Positions 42,702-50,460 of a stretch of 64,000 bases of DNA are shown here, piece after piece (within the stretch, counting starts at the first letter, position 1; every line of letters starts with the position of its first letter). The stretch lies in assembly GCF_015163075.1 (NCBI RefSeq), contig NZ_JADDXU010000026.1, positions 50,942-114,941 of the forward strand, given 5' to 3'. The notes below the pieces were generated by a model. It worked only from the letters and a program-made list of their open reading frames with translations, searched no databases and was not told the origin of the DNA. Both the position numbers and the translations under genes were made by a program. This DNA is from Streptomyces justiciae (GTDB taxonomy: Bacteria; Actinomycetota; Actinomycetes; Streptomycetales; Streptomycetaceae).

Positions 42702-44543
42702 ATGGGATTCGGGTTCCGTGTCGGTGTGCCTGGGCTGAGTGTTCGTGTCTCCACACGAGGCGTGCGAACGTCCGTCGGTCCTCGTGCGGCGAGGCTCAGT
42801 GTGGGCAGTGGCGGCGCAAGGGTGTCGACGGGACTCGGTCCCTTCTACGCGTCGAGTTCACTCAGTGGCAGTCGGCGCCGGACCACTACGCGTCGCACCG
42901 CTCAGACTCGGTCGGTTGCCCCGTCGGCCGGTCAGTTGGAGCGAGCACGCCGCCAGGCCGAACGAGCCCAGCAGGAGGCGGAACGCGACGCCGCCATTGC
43001 TCAACTGCAAGAACTCAGGCTGCAAATGACCAGTGTCCACTTGCAGACCTTCGCCGCTGCGCAACCGCCTCTGATCCCAGGTGCTCCGCAACTCGGCCTG
43101 CCATGGGCACTCGCCGAAGCCCAGGCCTTCCACCTGCAAGGAGTAGGCCGACTCGCACGTGCCGAACGAGCTGCCGCCAAACAGCGTGCGCAGGCGGACG
43201 CTCCCGCGTACCTGGCCTCGGAGTCCGCGCGTCTACACGCCGTCCGTGAACAGATGGTCACCGAGGCAGGAGCGTGGTGGCACGCGTTGCTGGCCAACGA
43301 CGAGGCCACTGTCTGCGAGGCGGTCAACACCGCGTTCTCCGACAATCCCGCCGCCGGCTGTGCAGTCGGCGTGGAGGGCTCGGTGCTGTCCGTCGTGATG
43401 CGGCAGCAGGACCTGGACACGATGCCCACCCAGACCGCAGGCCTGACCCCCAGTGGCCGTCCCACCCTGAAGAATCTCACCAAACGTGACCGGACCCTGT
43501 GGTGGTTGACAGCCATGGGCTCCAACATCGTCGCCACTCTCAAGGAAGGCTTCGCAACCGCACCCGGCATCCAGGCCATCGACCTGGCCGTCATGACGCG
43601 CCTTCCCGATACACAGCGACTCGGCTTTGTCGCTTACGGCCGGTGGACACGACAGGCAATCGAGTCAACACCTTGGCGGACGCCCGAGGACGCCCTACGT
43701 TTCCTCGACATCGGCCAGGACACCGCCTGTTCCGTCACCACCACCGCCTCCGGCAATCTCTCCAGCACGCTCAAACCACTGGACACCACGCGCATTGCCG
43801 GCCTACAAGCCCTGCTGGACGGTGCCCAAGACGACTCCAGCTCTGGTGAACCGTCCCTCGCGGACTTGGACATCGCCCTCGGCGCCAACACGCCTCCCGA
43901 TCCCCGAGCCGGGGTAGGCGATCCGTACCGGATCAGAGCGTTCGCCGAGTGGAAGCATCAGACTCTCTCACCACCTCCCGTCCCCGTCGCTCCCCCGGCC
44001 GCGTCCGCAGTACTCATCGCGGGCCAGACGCTCGTACTCCCCGAGGAAGCCTGGCAAGGACTTCGCGTCTCCTTCACCTTCGCCGGCGCAGACGCAGACC
44101 TCACTCTGTTCTTGCTCGGGAACGACGGCCGGGTCTGCAGCGACGAGGACTTCGTCTTCTACAACCAGCCCTCTGCCGCCGACGGAGGCGCCCGCCTCCT
44201 CGGCAAACAGCAGGAAGGATCACACACGGTGGAACGCGCCACCGTCCACCTTTCCGCGCTACCCGACCGGGTACACCGCGTCGCTGTCGCCATCAACATG
44301 GATGTTGACACCGGACTCACCTGCGGGTCCCTCACTCACGCAACCCTGGACCTGGATTGCGTAAGCGGCACCGCGTGGACGTTCAGGCCTCCCGCCGATC
44401 CTTCCATCCGAGCGATGGTCATCACCGAGCTCTACAGGCACAGTGTCGACGGCAACCCCGTGTGGAAGCTCCGGGCTCTCGGCCAGGGCTGGGCTGATGG
44501 GCTCGACGGCCTCGCTCGGGCTTACGGAGTCGACGTCGAGTGA
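42702..44543 (+). CDS. DUF4236 N-terminus fused to C-terminal TerD domain
   Basis: 613 residues. Residues 1-50 match DUF4236 (FGFRVGVPGLSVRVSTRGV; GGARVSTGLGPFYA). A charged coiled-coil segment follows at about 75-130 (ERARRQAERAQQEAERDAAI). The middle 300 residues are an unrecognised soluble domain (SNIVATLKEGFATAPGIQAI). Residues about 445-613 are a TerD domain (LLGNDGRVCSDEDFVFYNQP; WKLRALGQGWADGLDGLARA). ATG at 42,702 is preceded by AGAGGTGGG. Both TerD genes probably arose from one family. The gene ends 15 bases before the right limit of candidate unit A. Confidence 0.78.
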   Translation: MGFGFRVGVPGLSVRVSTRGVRTSVGPRAARLSVGSGGARVSTGLGPFYASSSLSGSRRRTTTRRTAQTRSVAPSAGQLERARRQAERAQQEAERDAAIAQLQELRLQMTSVHLQTFAAAQPPLIPGAPQLGLPWALAEAQAFHLQGVGRLARAERAAAKQRAQADAPAYLASESARLHAVREQMVTEAGAWWHALLANDEATVCEAVNTAFSDNPAAGCAVGVEGSVLSVVMRQQDLDTMPTQTAGLTPSGRPTLKNLTKRDRTLWWLTAMGSNIVATLKEGFATAPGIQAIDLAVMTRLPDTQRLGFVAYGRWTRQAIESTPWRTPEDALRFLDIGQDTACSVTTTASGNLSSTLKPLDTTRIAGLQALLDGAQDDSSSGEPSLADLDIALGANTPPDPRAGVGDPYRIRAFAEWKHQTLSPPPVPVAPPAASAVLIAGQTLVLPEEAWQGLRVSFTFAGADADLTLFLLGNDGRVCSDEDFVFYNQPSAADGGARLLGKQQEGSHTVERATVHLSALPDRVHRVAVAINMDVDTGLTCGSLTHATLDLDCVSGTAWTFRPPADPSIRAMVITELYRHSVDGNPVWKLRALGQGWADGLDGLARAYGVDVE

Positions 44544-44563
44544 CAATCCCTCGTCACAAGCCG

Positions 44564-44600
44564 TGTGACCAGGAACGCTAGTTGACACTTTGGGACATCG
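44564..44600. repeat. Tn7-like left end B
   Basis: TGTGACCAGGAACGC then TAGTTGACACTTTGGG. Compared with end A, 27 bases from the preceding G match with four differences, and both ends face the same way. It is preceded by TCACA-AGCCG, i.e. the inverse terminus of another unit plus a 5-base spacer. This is what tandem insertion of two Tn7-like elements would leave. Confidence 0.68.
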
Positions 44601-44839
44601 TAGGCCGCAAGGGGTACCAGAACGTTCTCTCCGAATCAGTTGGTCGTTGGTGTGCCGCACCGGCTCGCCGCGCATGTAACCCTGCTCGTGCGTCTGCACA
44701 GTTCGGTGCCAGCGTCAGCGATCTTTTCGGCGGTGGTGCCCGGTGCTCCAGCTGTGACGCCGCCTTCCGTCGTTCAGCTGCCAGCGCCCAGGGTTGGGCT
44801 TGTTGCTGGGCTGTCAGAGGCGTGCGGCATCATCGGCAG

Positions 44840-45403
44840 ATGGCAGCCACACCAGCCCCGCCCCCGGCGATGACACCGCAAGAACTCCAGCAACAGGAAC
44901 AGACCCTGGAGCTGATCAACAGCGAACTCGCGGCGCGTCTGGCGCGGCAGGCCGAGTCGGGCGCGAAGGTAGACACCAAGGCAATCTTTCTGGTGGGATT
45001 CGCTGCCACTGCCGCGCAGTTCCTGGCTTCCCGGAGCTACGAGCCGTTCACCGGCGCCGCGGCCTTCCTGGCGTACGCGGTCGCCATCGGCTTCGGCATT
45101 GCGATCTTCAACCTCGCCGAGTACGAGGATCTCAAGCCACGGGAAACCCTGGACACCTACGCACGCTCGACAAAGGGCGCAACTCTGGGGGCGCTCGCCG
45201 GAACGAGGGTGGGCTTCTTCGAGAAGAACGAGGCAGTGCACCAGCGGAAGACGAAACGCTGGACAGTCGCTCTGGCCGCCGTCGGCGCCGGGATCTGCCT
45301 CTCCACTGTCAGTCTCGTGCTGCACACTGACGGCCATGACAGACACACAGAACCAGGGAAACCCGCCCCCGCCTCCTCCACCACCCCCACCCAGCCTCAC
45401 TGA
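44840..45403 (+). CDS. Three-helix membrane protein, unknown function
   Basis: 187 residues. A coiled-coil-like N-terminus (TPQELQQQEQTLELINSELA) precedes two closely spaced helices (AIFLVGFAATAAQFLA; GAAAFLAYAVAIGFGIAIF), a cytoplasmic loop of about 50 residues and a third helix (TVALAAVGAGICLSTVSLVL). The helix-pair arrangement recalls SLATT-type effectors of nucleotide-signal defence systems, but no sequence motif proves it. The start is uncertain; ATG 44,840 lacks a good ribosome site and ATG 44,870 is an alternative. First gene after left end B. Confidence 0.55.
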   Translation: MAATPAPPPAMTPQELQQQEQTLELINSELAARLARQAESGAKVDTKAIFLVGFAATAAQFLASRSYEPFTGAAAFLAYAVAIGFGIAIFNLAEYEDLKPRETLDTYARSTKGATLGALAGTRVGFFEKNEAVHQRKTKRWTVALAAVGAGICLSTVSLVLHTDGHDRHTEPGKPAPASSTTPTQPH

Positions 45404-45506
45404 CTCCCTCGCCAACCCGGCTCTTGTGGGTACGGAGAAGAGGAACGAGGACAGGCCCGCGCGCACCAGGGCGACCACCGGGGGACAGACCAGGGAACGG
45501 CGCTGA
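45336..45506 (+). CDS. Possible small overlapping ORF with polyproline run
   Basis: 56 residues: MTDTQNQGN, ten prolines, SLTDSLANPALVGTEKRNED and a basic tail. It overlaps the 3' end of the membrane-protein gene by 68 bases in another frame. The patterned end (DSLANPALVG) looks protein-like, but compositional chance cannot be excluded. Confidence 0.33.
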   Translation: MTDTQNQGNPPPPPPPPPPSLTDSLANPALVGTEKRNEDRPARTRATTGGQTRERR

Positions 45507-45796
45507 CCCGCGCCGCGAGAAGGCGACCTTCTCCGCGCGGCGAGACGGCACGGACCCCGGGCATCTGCGGCCGGGGTCTCTACGTGCGCTGGAGCGTCCA
45601 ACTGGTTCAACGGCCAGCCGACGGGGCGTCACGCCCACTCCATGCGCAGCTCTCGCACCGCGTCCAACTGGCCCTGGGCGAGCCCGATGACGGATGGCGG
45701 GCGCAGTACCTGAATTGCGTGGTGACGGCCCGGTGATTCCGCTTAGCGTGATCTGGCCGGCGATCGCCAGCATGTCGTGAACACATTGGAGTTCCT
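45507..45796. other. Intergenic stretch with hairpin and 12-base direct repeats
   Basis: GACCCCGG and CCGGGGTC (45,553-45,578) form a perfect 8-base stem, a likely terminator for the upstream gene. GCGTCCAACTGG occurs at 45,594-45,605 and again at 45,660-45,671; its complement CCAGTTGG is close to the TnsB-site core TAGTTGG. No convincing gene is present. Confidence 0.45.
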
Positions 45797-47104
45797 ATGG
45801 CCCTGCCCGCACGGCTCACTGCCGCCCTGGGGCGACACCCCGACGACCTCACCGAGGCCGATCTGCAGCGTGCGGTCGAGAACCACATCCCCGAGAGTGT
45901 CGACCTCGATTGGAAGAAGGACTTCTATAAGGGCACCGACGCGGGCAAGAAGGAACTCGCCAAGGACGTGTCCGCCATGGCCAACACCGCCGGCGGCATG
46001 GTCGTCATCGGCGTCGACGACGGCAATCAGGACCACGCCCACGACTTGGCCCCCTTCGACCCGGTCCAAGGCCACGGCGAGGAATGGATCCGCTCCGTGC
46101 TCGCGAACTGGATCCAGCCCGTCGTACCCAACGTCGGCGTACGACCGCTGAAGTCCGAGAGCAAGGTGGGCAAGATCTACTGGGTCCTCACCGTGCCCGC
46201 GAGCACCCAGGCCCCGCACGCGGTCGCAGCCCCAGGCAACGACTACCACTTCCGTGTCTACGTCCGGCACGGCACCACGACCCGCACCCTTGCCGAGTCC
46301 GAGATCGCCCAGCGCTACCGTGACCGCTTCCAGGCCGCCTCCGACGACATCGACCGTCTCCACCAGGTCACTGACGCGGGCTTCGGCTACCTCTCGGGCT
46401 ACTTGACCAGCACGGCCCACGGCGGCAGCCCCAAGGTGACCTACTACCCGGGCTGGGTCAGCATGGCCGCCGTTCCGGCCGTCCGCGGCGCCTATCCCGT
46501 GACCACACGAGTGGATCGGGACGCGGCGTTCGACCGCTTCGTCAAGCTCGCCGGCGAAGGTGTGACCACCAACGTGCAACCGGCCCGCCCCGTGCTGGTT
46601 GGCCGCCGCCAGGTCCGCTTCGAGGGCGTACCGACCGGCCAACTCCACCAGGACGGCAGCTTCTACGCGGCGGTGCCCATCAACCTCCAGAGCGACCACA
46701 CCAACGACGACGGCCCCAAGCGGCTGTTCCAGCGCGGACTCGAACTCGACGTCGTGGCCCTGGTACAGGCTGCCGCAGCCTGGGCGGCGGAGACCGGATC
46801 GGCCGGCGACCTGATGCTGTCCGCCGCACTCCACCGCTTCGACAACAGAGACAAGCCCGTGCACCTGATCGCGTCGGAGCACACCTTCCACCACGGCCCT
46901 GCGACGCCGCTCCCAGCAGCTCCTGCGCAGACCACTGGCGATCTCTCCGCCATTGTCACCGACCAGCGAGAGGCCGTTGTCGTGGCCTGCGCACTCGTCT
47001 CCGACCTCCTGGCCGACATGGGAGTGCACGAGCCTCACGTCCTGACCCCCGACGGGGAGATCCTGATCAACCGACTCGAGGGCTACCGGCATACGCTGCG
47101 GTAA
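45797..47104 (+). CDS. AlbA_2/Schlafen-type putative ATP- or nucleic-acid-binding protein
   Basis: 435 residues. The N-terminal AlbA_2 (Schlafen AAA_4) domain covers about residues 30-175: ESVDLDWKKDFYKG, KDVSAMANTAGGMVVIGVDD and YVRHGTTTRTLAESEIAQRY. The remainder is an unclassified region with many beta segments. ATG follows TTGGAG. AlbA_2 proteins are frequent in mobile and defence islands; some act on RNA or DNA. Here it is probable cargo between left end B and the transposition genes, and it ends 143 bases from the convergent tniQ. Confidence 0.78.
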   Translation: MALPARLTAALGRHPDDLTEADLQRAVENHIPESVDLDWKKDFYKGTDAGKKELAKDVSAMANTAGGMVVIGVDDGNQDHAHDLAPFDPVQGHGEEWIRSVLANWIQPVVPNVGVRPLKSESKVGKIYWVLTVPASTQAPHAVAAPGNDYHFRVYVRHGTTTRTLAESEIAQRYRDRFQAASDDIDRLHQVTDAGFGYLSGYLTSTAHGGSPKVTYYPGWVSMAAVPAVRGAYPVTTRVDRDAAFDRFVKLAGEGVTTNVQPARPVLVGRRQVRFEGVPTGQLHQDGSFYAAVPINLQSDHTNDDGPKRLFQRGLELDVVALVQAAAAWAAETGSAGDLMLSAALHRFDNRDKPVHLIASEHTFHHGPATPLPAAPAQTTGDLSAIVTDQREAVVVACALVSDLLADMGVHEPHVLTPDGEILINRLEGYRHTLR

Positions 47105-47247
47105 TCGCCTACCGACGGCAGCAATGCTCTCCCGCCTCCGGGAACACCGCTCTCACTCTTGGCGTTCTCGCCGTCCGCAGACACAACAAAAGCTGGTGTA
47201 CCGGCACTGCGAGCCCTTCGATGTCCCCGACGGGACGCCGTCATGCC

Positions 47248-49305
47248 TCAAACGCTTGGGGCGCGCAGTGCCTTCCGGGCGGCGCGGCCACGCCGCCCAT
47301 CCCGTACAGTGCGCCGCCAGAGCTCAAGTTCGGCTTGGTAAGCCTCGACTAGCGGCCGGACATGGGGCACGGTCTCGGACTCCGTCTCTTCTCGGACGAT
47401 CTCGTCGACCGGAATGCTCTGCTCTCGGTCGAGATCACACGCAAGCGCCAGCCGGTCCGCGTACAGGTAGAGCCTCCGACGCAGCCTCAAAGTCGCGCCA
47501 TCGTGATCGACGTTCATGAATTTGCCGGCACATCCGCCAAGCCGACGGGCTTCGCTGGTACTGCCTAGGCTGCGCAGTTCAAGCACTGTAGGACTGTAGA
47601 TGTGCTCACCTTGCGTGACTTCACTCCAGACACAGATCGAGGCGAGGCGTGGATCCGCATGGGCCCCGTGCTCAGTAAGGCCAGGGAGTCCCTCCCGCAT
47701 GACGTTCCAATCGCTCGCTCGCATGCGCCAATTTGCCATTAACCGACGCCTGTTAGCAAAGTTCACGCGGAACACCGCCCCACTCAGATCCTGAGCGACG
47801 CGCTCGGCAGCGTCTTCAAAAGACGGCCACAGACCTGCGGCGTCCAGACGGGGCCCAATCCGAAGGAGCGTGCTTTGCGCACTCCCATTGGGCATCCCGA
47901 GTAGGGGCGCACACTCGATCCAGCGCTTCCCGGTGAGGAGTTCAGCGAGGCGCAGTGAGGCGGCCCGCCGCAGACAACGCTCGGTCTGCCAGTCCCTCCT
48001 CGGCAACGCCTCAACGATTCCAGCGAAGTGCCGCTGGAACCACACGCGGGGCACGTAAGCGGGAATGTCCTCCGCGCGAAATTGGTGTGAGGGGCGGATT
48101 TCACGATGGCGGGCGAGAGTCGGGACGCCATGAAGGCGCCGGGCGACCGCTCGTGACAATGTGTTTGAAATGTCCTGCTTCCGCAGGACACTTCCGGCGT
48201 AGGGGGGAGAGCGTCGATAGGCCTCGCGCGCAAGCGGATTGACGCGACTGCGGAGAGAAGCAAGTTGGCGATCGCCCAGCAGCGTGTCGGCCGCGAGGAG
48301 CAAGGCCCCACACACGTCCGGATCACTCGGAGGTGCCTTGGTCCCGACCAGACTCAGGCTGCGCCTTTCCTTACGATCTGCGCTGATGAGCGCTGCGGCG
48401 GGTTCCGCGTGGGTGCCGACGAGATCGACAAGGCAGGAGGAGGGAAGGAGCTCAGCTCCCAGCGGCCACGTCATCTTGATCAGATGCGTCATCGCAATGA
48501 GGTCCGGAAAGTACGTCGCATCCGACTCCGCGGCACCGCTCATGCTCGACGCAGCCGGGTCCGGATTCAAGTGGCGCCAGATGCGCTGCTGCAATGACAA
48601 GAGACGTTCAAGGTCATCGGTCTGCAGTATTGGGCGAGCGCACATCCCGTCGCCTCGCTGATCGAGCCTGCCGGGGCACGGTGGAATTCCCCTCCAATGA
48701 ACCGTGTGGCTGCGTTCCGCTCCGGGCCTGTTGCGGCATTCGGCGGGATGTTGTCCGGGCATCCCGGCGTTCTTCACCAGGTCGCGACGCCCACTGGTTG
48801 GACCGTTCACGGGAAGCCCGCAATCCGGGCAGAGGTATTCCAGGAGGCGACGGTGGGGCAGGCAAGCGAAGACGATCGGCAGGTGCCATTGCAACCGCCA
48901 TGCGCCTCCATAGAGGCTCTCCTGCTGACTGCCGTTACCCCGCAGGCAGTCGGGACAGTAGCGGCTCGACTGGTTCACGGCCCAATTAGTGGATGCACTG
49001 GCTCCGATGCGCGCCGTGTTCGTGCGCACCCTAGCCAGAGGGCGGTAAACCCGCTTAAAACGGCGCAAAGTGAGCCGCTCAGCCTCCTCATGCGCCAGGT
49101 GTGTCACCGAGGCGAAGACGGCCAGGACATCGTCCGGAATAGCCCTGAGGTACAGACTGTTGAGCCGCCCCTGGTCGACAAGACCGCATAGTTCGCCGAT
49201 CCGCAGAGGGGACCGCTCCAGACGGTACGCCAGACGCAGCACGAATCCGGGCAAGGACTCCTCAGGCAGCGGTGTCAGGCTGCGCGCAAGTCGATCAGTG
49301 ACCAC
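47248..49305 (-). CDS. tniQ: TniQ family target-selection protein (copy 1)
   Basis: 685 residues. The N-terminal TniQ domain (LTPLPEESLPGFVLRLAYRL) is followed by a zinc-binding block (RYCPDCLRGN, FACLPHRRLLEYLCPDC) and helix-turn-helix-like repeats in the long C-terminal part. TniQ/TnsD proteins bind the target DNA and recruit TnsC. GTG at 49,305 is set by AGGAGG six bases upstream. It is transcribed away from tnsA, unlike copy 2, and the two share the N-terminal motif but diverge in the C-terminal recognition region. They may therefore direct insertion to two kinds of target. Slightly less GC-rich than the neighbouring chromosomal genes. Confidence 0.83.
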   Translation of the reverse strand: MVTDRLARSLTPLPEESLPGFVLRLAYRLERSPLRIGELCGLVDQGRLNSLYLRAIPDDVLAVFASVTHLAHEEAERLTLRRFKRVYRPLARVRTNTARIGASASTNWAVNQSSRYCPDCLRGNGSQQESLYGGAWRLQWHLPIVFACLPHRRLLEYLCPDCGLPVNGPTSGRRDLVKNAGMPGQHPAECRNRPGAERSHTVHWRGIPPCPGRLDQRGDGMCARPILQTDDLERLLSLQQRIWRHLNPDPAASSMSGAAESDATYFPDLIAMTHLIKMTWPLGAELLPSSCLVDLVGTHAEPAAALISADRKERRSLSLVGTKAPPSDPDVCGALLLAADTLLGDRQLASLRSRVNPLAREAYRRSPPYAGSVLRKQDISNTLSRAVARRLHGVPTLARHREIRPSHQFRAEDIPAYVPRVWFQRHFAGIVEALPRRDWQTERCLRRAASLRLAELLTGKRWIECAPLLGMPNGSAQSTLLRIGPRLDAAGLWPSFEDAAERVAQDLSGAVFRVNFANRRRLMANWRMRASDWNVMREGLPGLTEHGAHADPRLASICVWSEVTQGEHIYSPTVLELRSLGSTSEARRLGGCAGKFMNVDHDGATLRLRRRLYLYADRLALACDLDREQSIPVDEIVREETESETVPHVRPLVEAYQAELELWRRTVRDGRRGRAARKALRAPSV

Positions 49306-49578
49306 ACCATTCCTCCTGCCGCCATGCCCGACACCGACGCCACTATGGGAGCCCCCCTTGGGAACTTGAGATCGACGGAATCCGTGCGCCGTAACCACAG
49401 TGGCCATCTGGAACTCCGCGTAACGAATCAGCCGGCCGTCTGTGGCAACAGGGAAACGGTCAGATTTTCACTCGTACGCGTGAGTTGCGAACGGGCGGCC
49501 ACTCGGGGCGGGCTGAGCGCCGTACGGTCAATGCGCTTTTGGGCTTACCCATCACGGTGCGGAGGCAGGCACTCTCGG

Positions 49579-50460
49579 ATGAATTCGACAGCTTTGGGGC
49601 AGGGCTGGCGCACCGGATCGACACCGTCCCATGGGGGCACGTGGTCGGACGTGTGCGCCCTGGAAGACCTCGCCGTGCTGGATTCCGGTTTCACGGACTA
49701 CGCACAAGCATTGGACCTGGATGGGGCGTGGCCCGAGCGCTGGAGCACGATGTGGAAGTTCGGCCAGACTCCGGTCACCAGCCCGGTGCGTGACCTGGAC
49801 AAGGTGGATCTCCGGCGGAGCGTTCCAGTACGCCGTTTCACCTGGCGCACGGACCAGTTCCACCGCCCGGGTCTCGAGTACCTGATGGCGACGGACCGGC
49901 ACCACGGTTTCGAGAGCCATGAGGAGGAGCGGCTGCTGCTGGTGGCCGACTTCGCCGCCGGCCTGATTGAGGCCCTGTGCCAGCCCTTCCTGCTGCGGTT
50001 CTTCTCCGGCGGCAAGGTGATCCGGCACACCCCGGACTTCCTGCTCGTGACGGAGTCTGGGCTCGTCCTGATCGACGTACGTCCGGACGGCCGGATCAAG
50101 CGGGAAGACGCGCTGAAGTTCGCCGCGGCGGCGGAGGCGGCATTGTCGGCGGGCTGGCAGTACGGCGTCGTGGTGGGCTGGCGCCAGCACGTATGGACAA
50201 ACGTGGACGCGCTCTCCGCAGAGCGGCGTCCGCTGCCGGATGTGCTGGGAATCCAAGAGCAATTACAGGAAGTGGCGGCACAAGGCCCCTTGCCGTTCGG
50301 CGAGTTGGCGCAGCGCTGCCGCATCCCGGCGATCGCCCGGGCCCATGCGATCCACCTGCTGTGGCACCGTCACCTCGGCGTGGATCTCTCCGGGCCGTTC
50401 GGGGACGCGAGCCTGGTGCGGCTCGCTCCTCAGCAGCATCACCGGCAGCTGCCGCAGTGA
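49579..50460 (+). CDS. tnsA: TnsA-like transposon endonuclease
   Basis: 293 residues from ATG 49,579 (GGAGG 13 bases upstream; other in-frame starts exist at 49,531 and earlier). The restriction-like core shows FESHEEERLL (Glu about 116), RHTPDFLLV (Asp153) and LIDVRPDGR (Asp166-x-Arg168). In Tn7 TnsA the last pair is Gln-x-Lys, so the catalytic Lys position is Arg here. TnsA cuts the 5' ends so that the element moves by cut and paste. Its stop overlaps the tnsB start by four bases. Confidence 0.83.
   Translation: MNSTALGQGWRTGSTPSHGGTWSDVCALEDLAVLDSGFTDYAQALDLDGAWPERWSTMWKFGQTPVTSPVRDLDKVDLRRSVPVRRFTWRTDQFHRPGLEYLMATDRHHGFESHEEERLLLVADFAAGLIEALCQPFLLRFFSGGKVIRHTPDFLLVTESGLVLIDVRPDGRIKREDALKFAAAAEAALSAGWQYGVVVGWRQHVWTNVDALSAERRPLPDVLGIQEQLQEVAAQGPLPFGELAQRCRIPAIARAHAIHLLWHRHLGVDLSGPFGDASLVRLAPQQHHRQLPQ

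Larger units (their letters stand above)
40458..44558. mobile_element. Candidate cargo-only Tn7-like unit A
   Basis: The left end TGTGACCAGG is at 40,458. The right limit TCACA is at 44,554-44,558; its complement TGTGACGAGG agrees with nine of the first ten bases of the left end. Flanking pentamers are AGTCG and AGCCG, one mismatch from a 5-base target duplication. The 4.1 kb between contain a TerD-vWA gene, a broken DUF6308 gene and a DUF4236-TerD gene but no transposase, so mobility would need the neighbouring tns genes in trans. The right end lacks clear internal TnsB sites, so this remains a candidate. Confidence 0.42.

Noticed and set aside
45607..45888. Minus-strand frame overlapping the AlbA_2 gene
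   Set aside because: Most is antisense to the AlbA_2 gene; the rest has no start signal or motif.
44541..49305. CRISPR-associated Tn7-like system
   Set aside because: No repeat-spacer array and no cas-like gene in the element.
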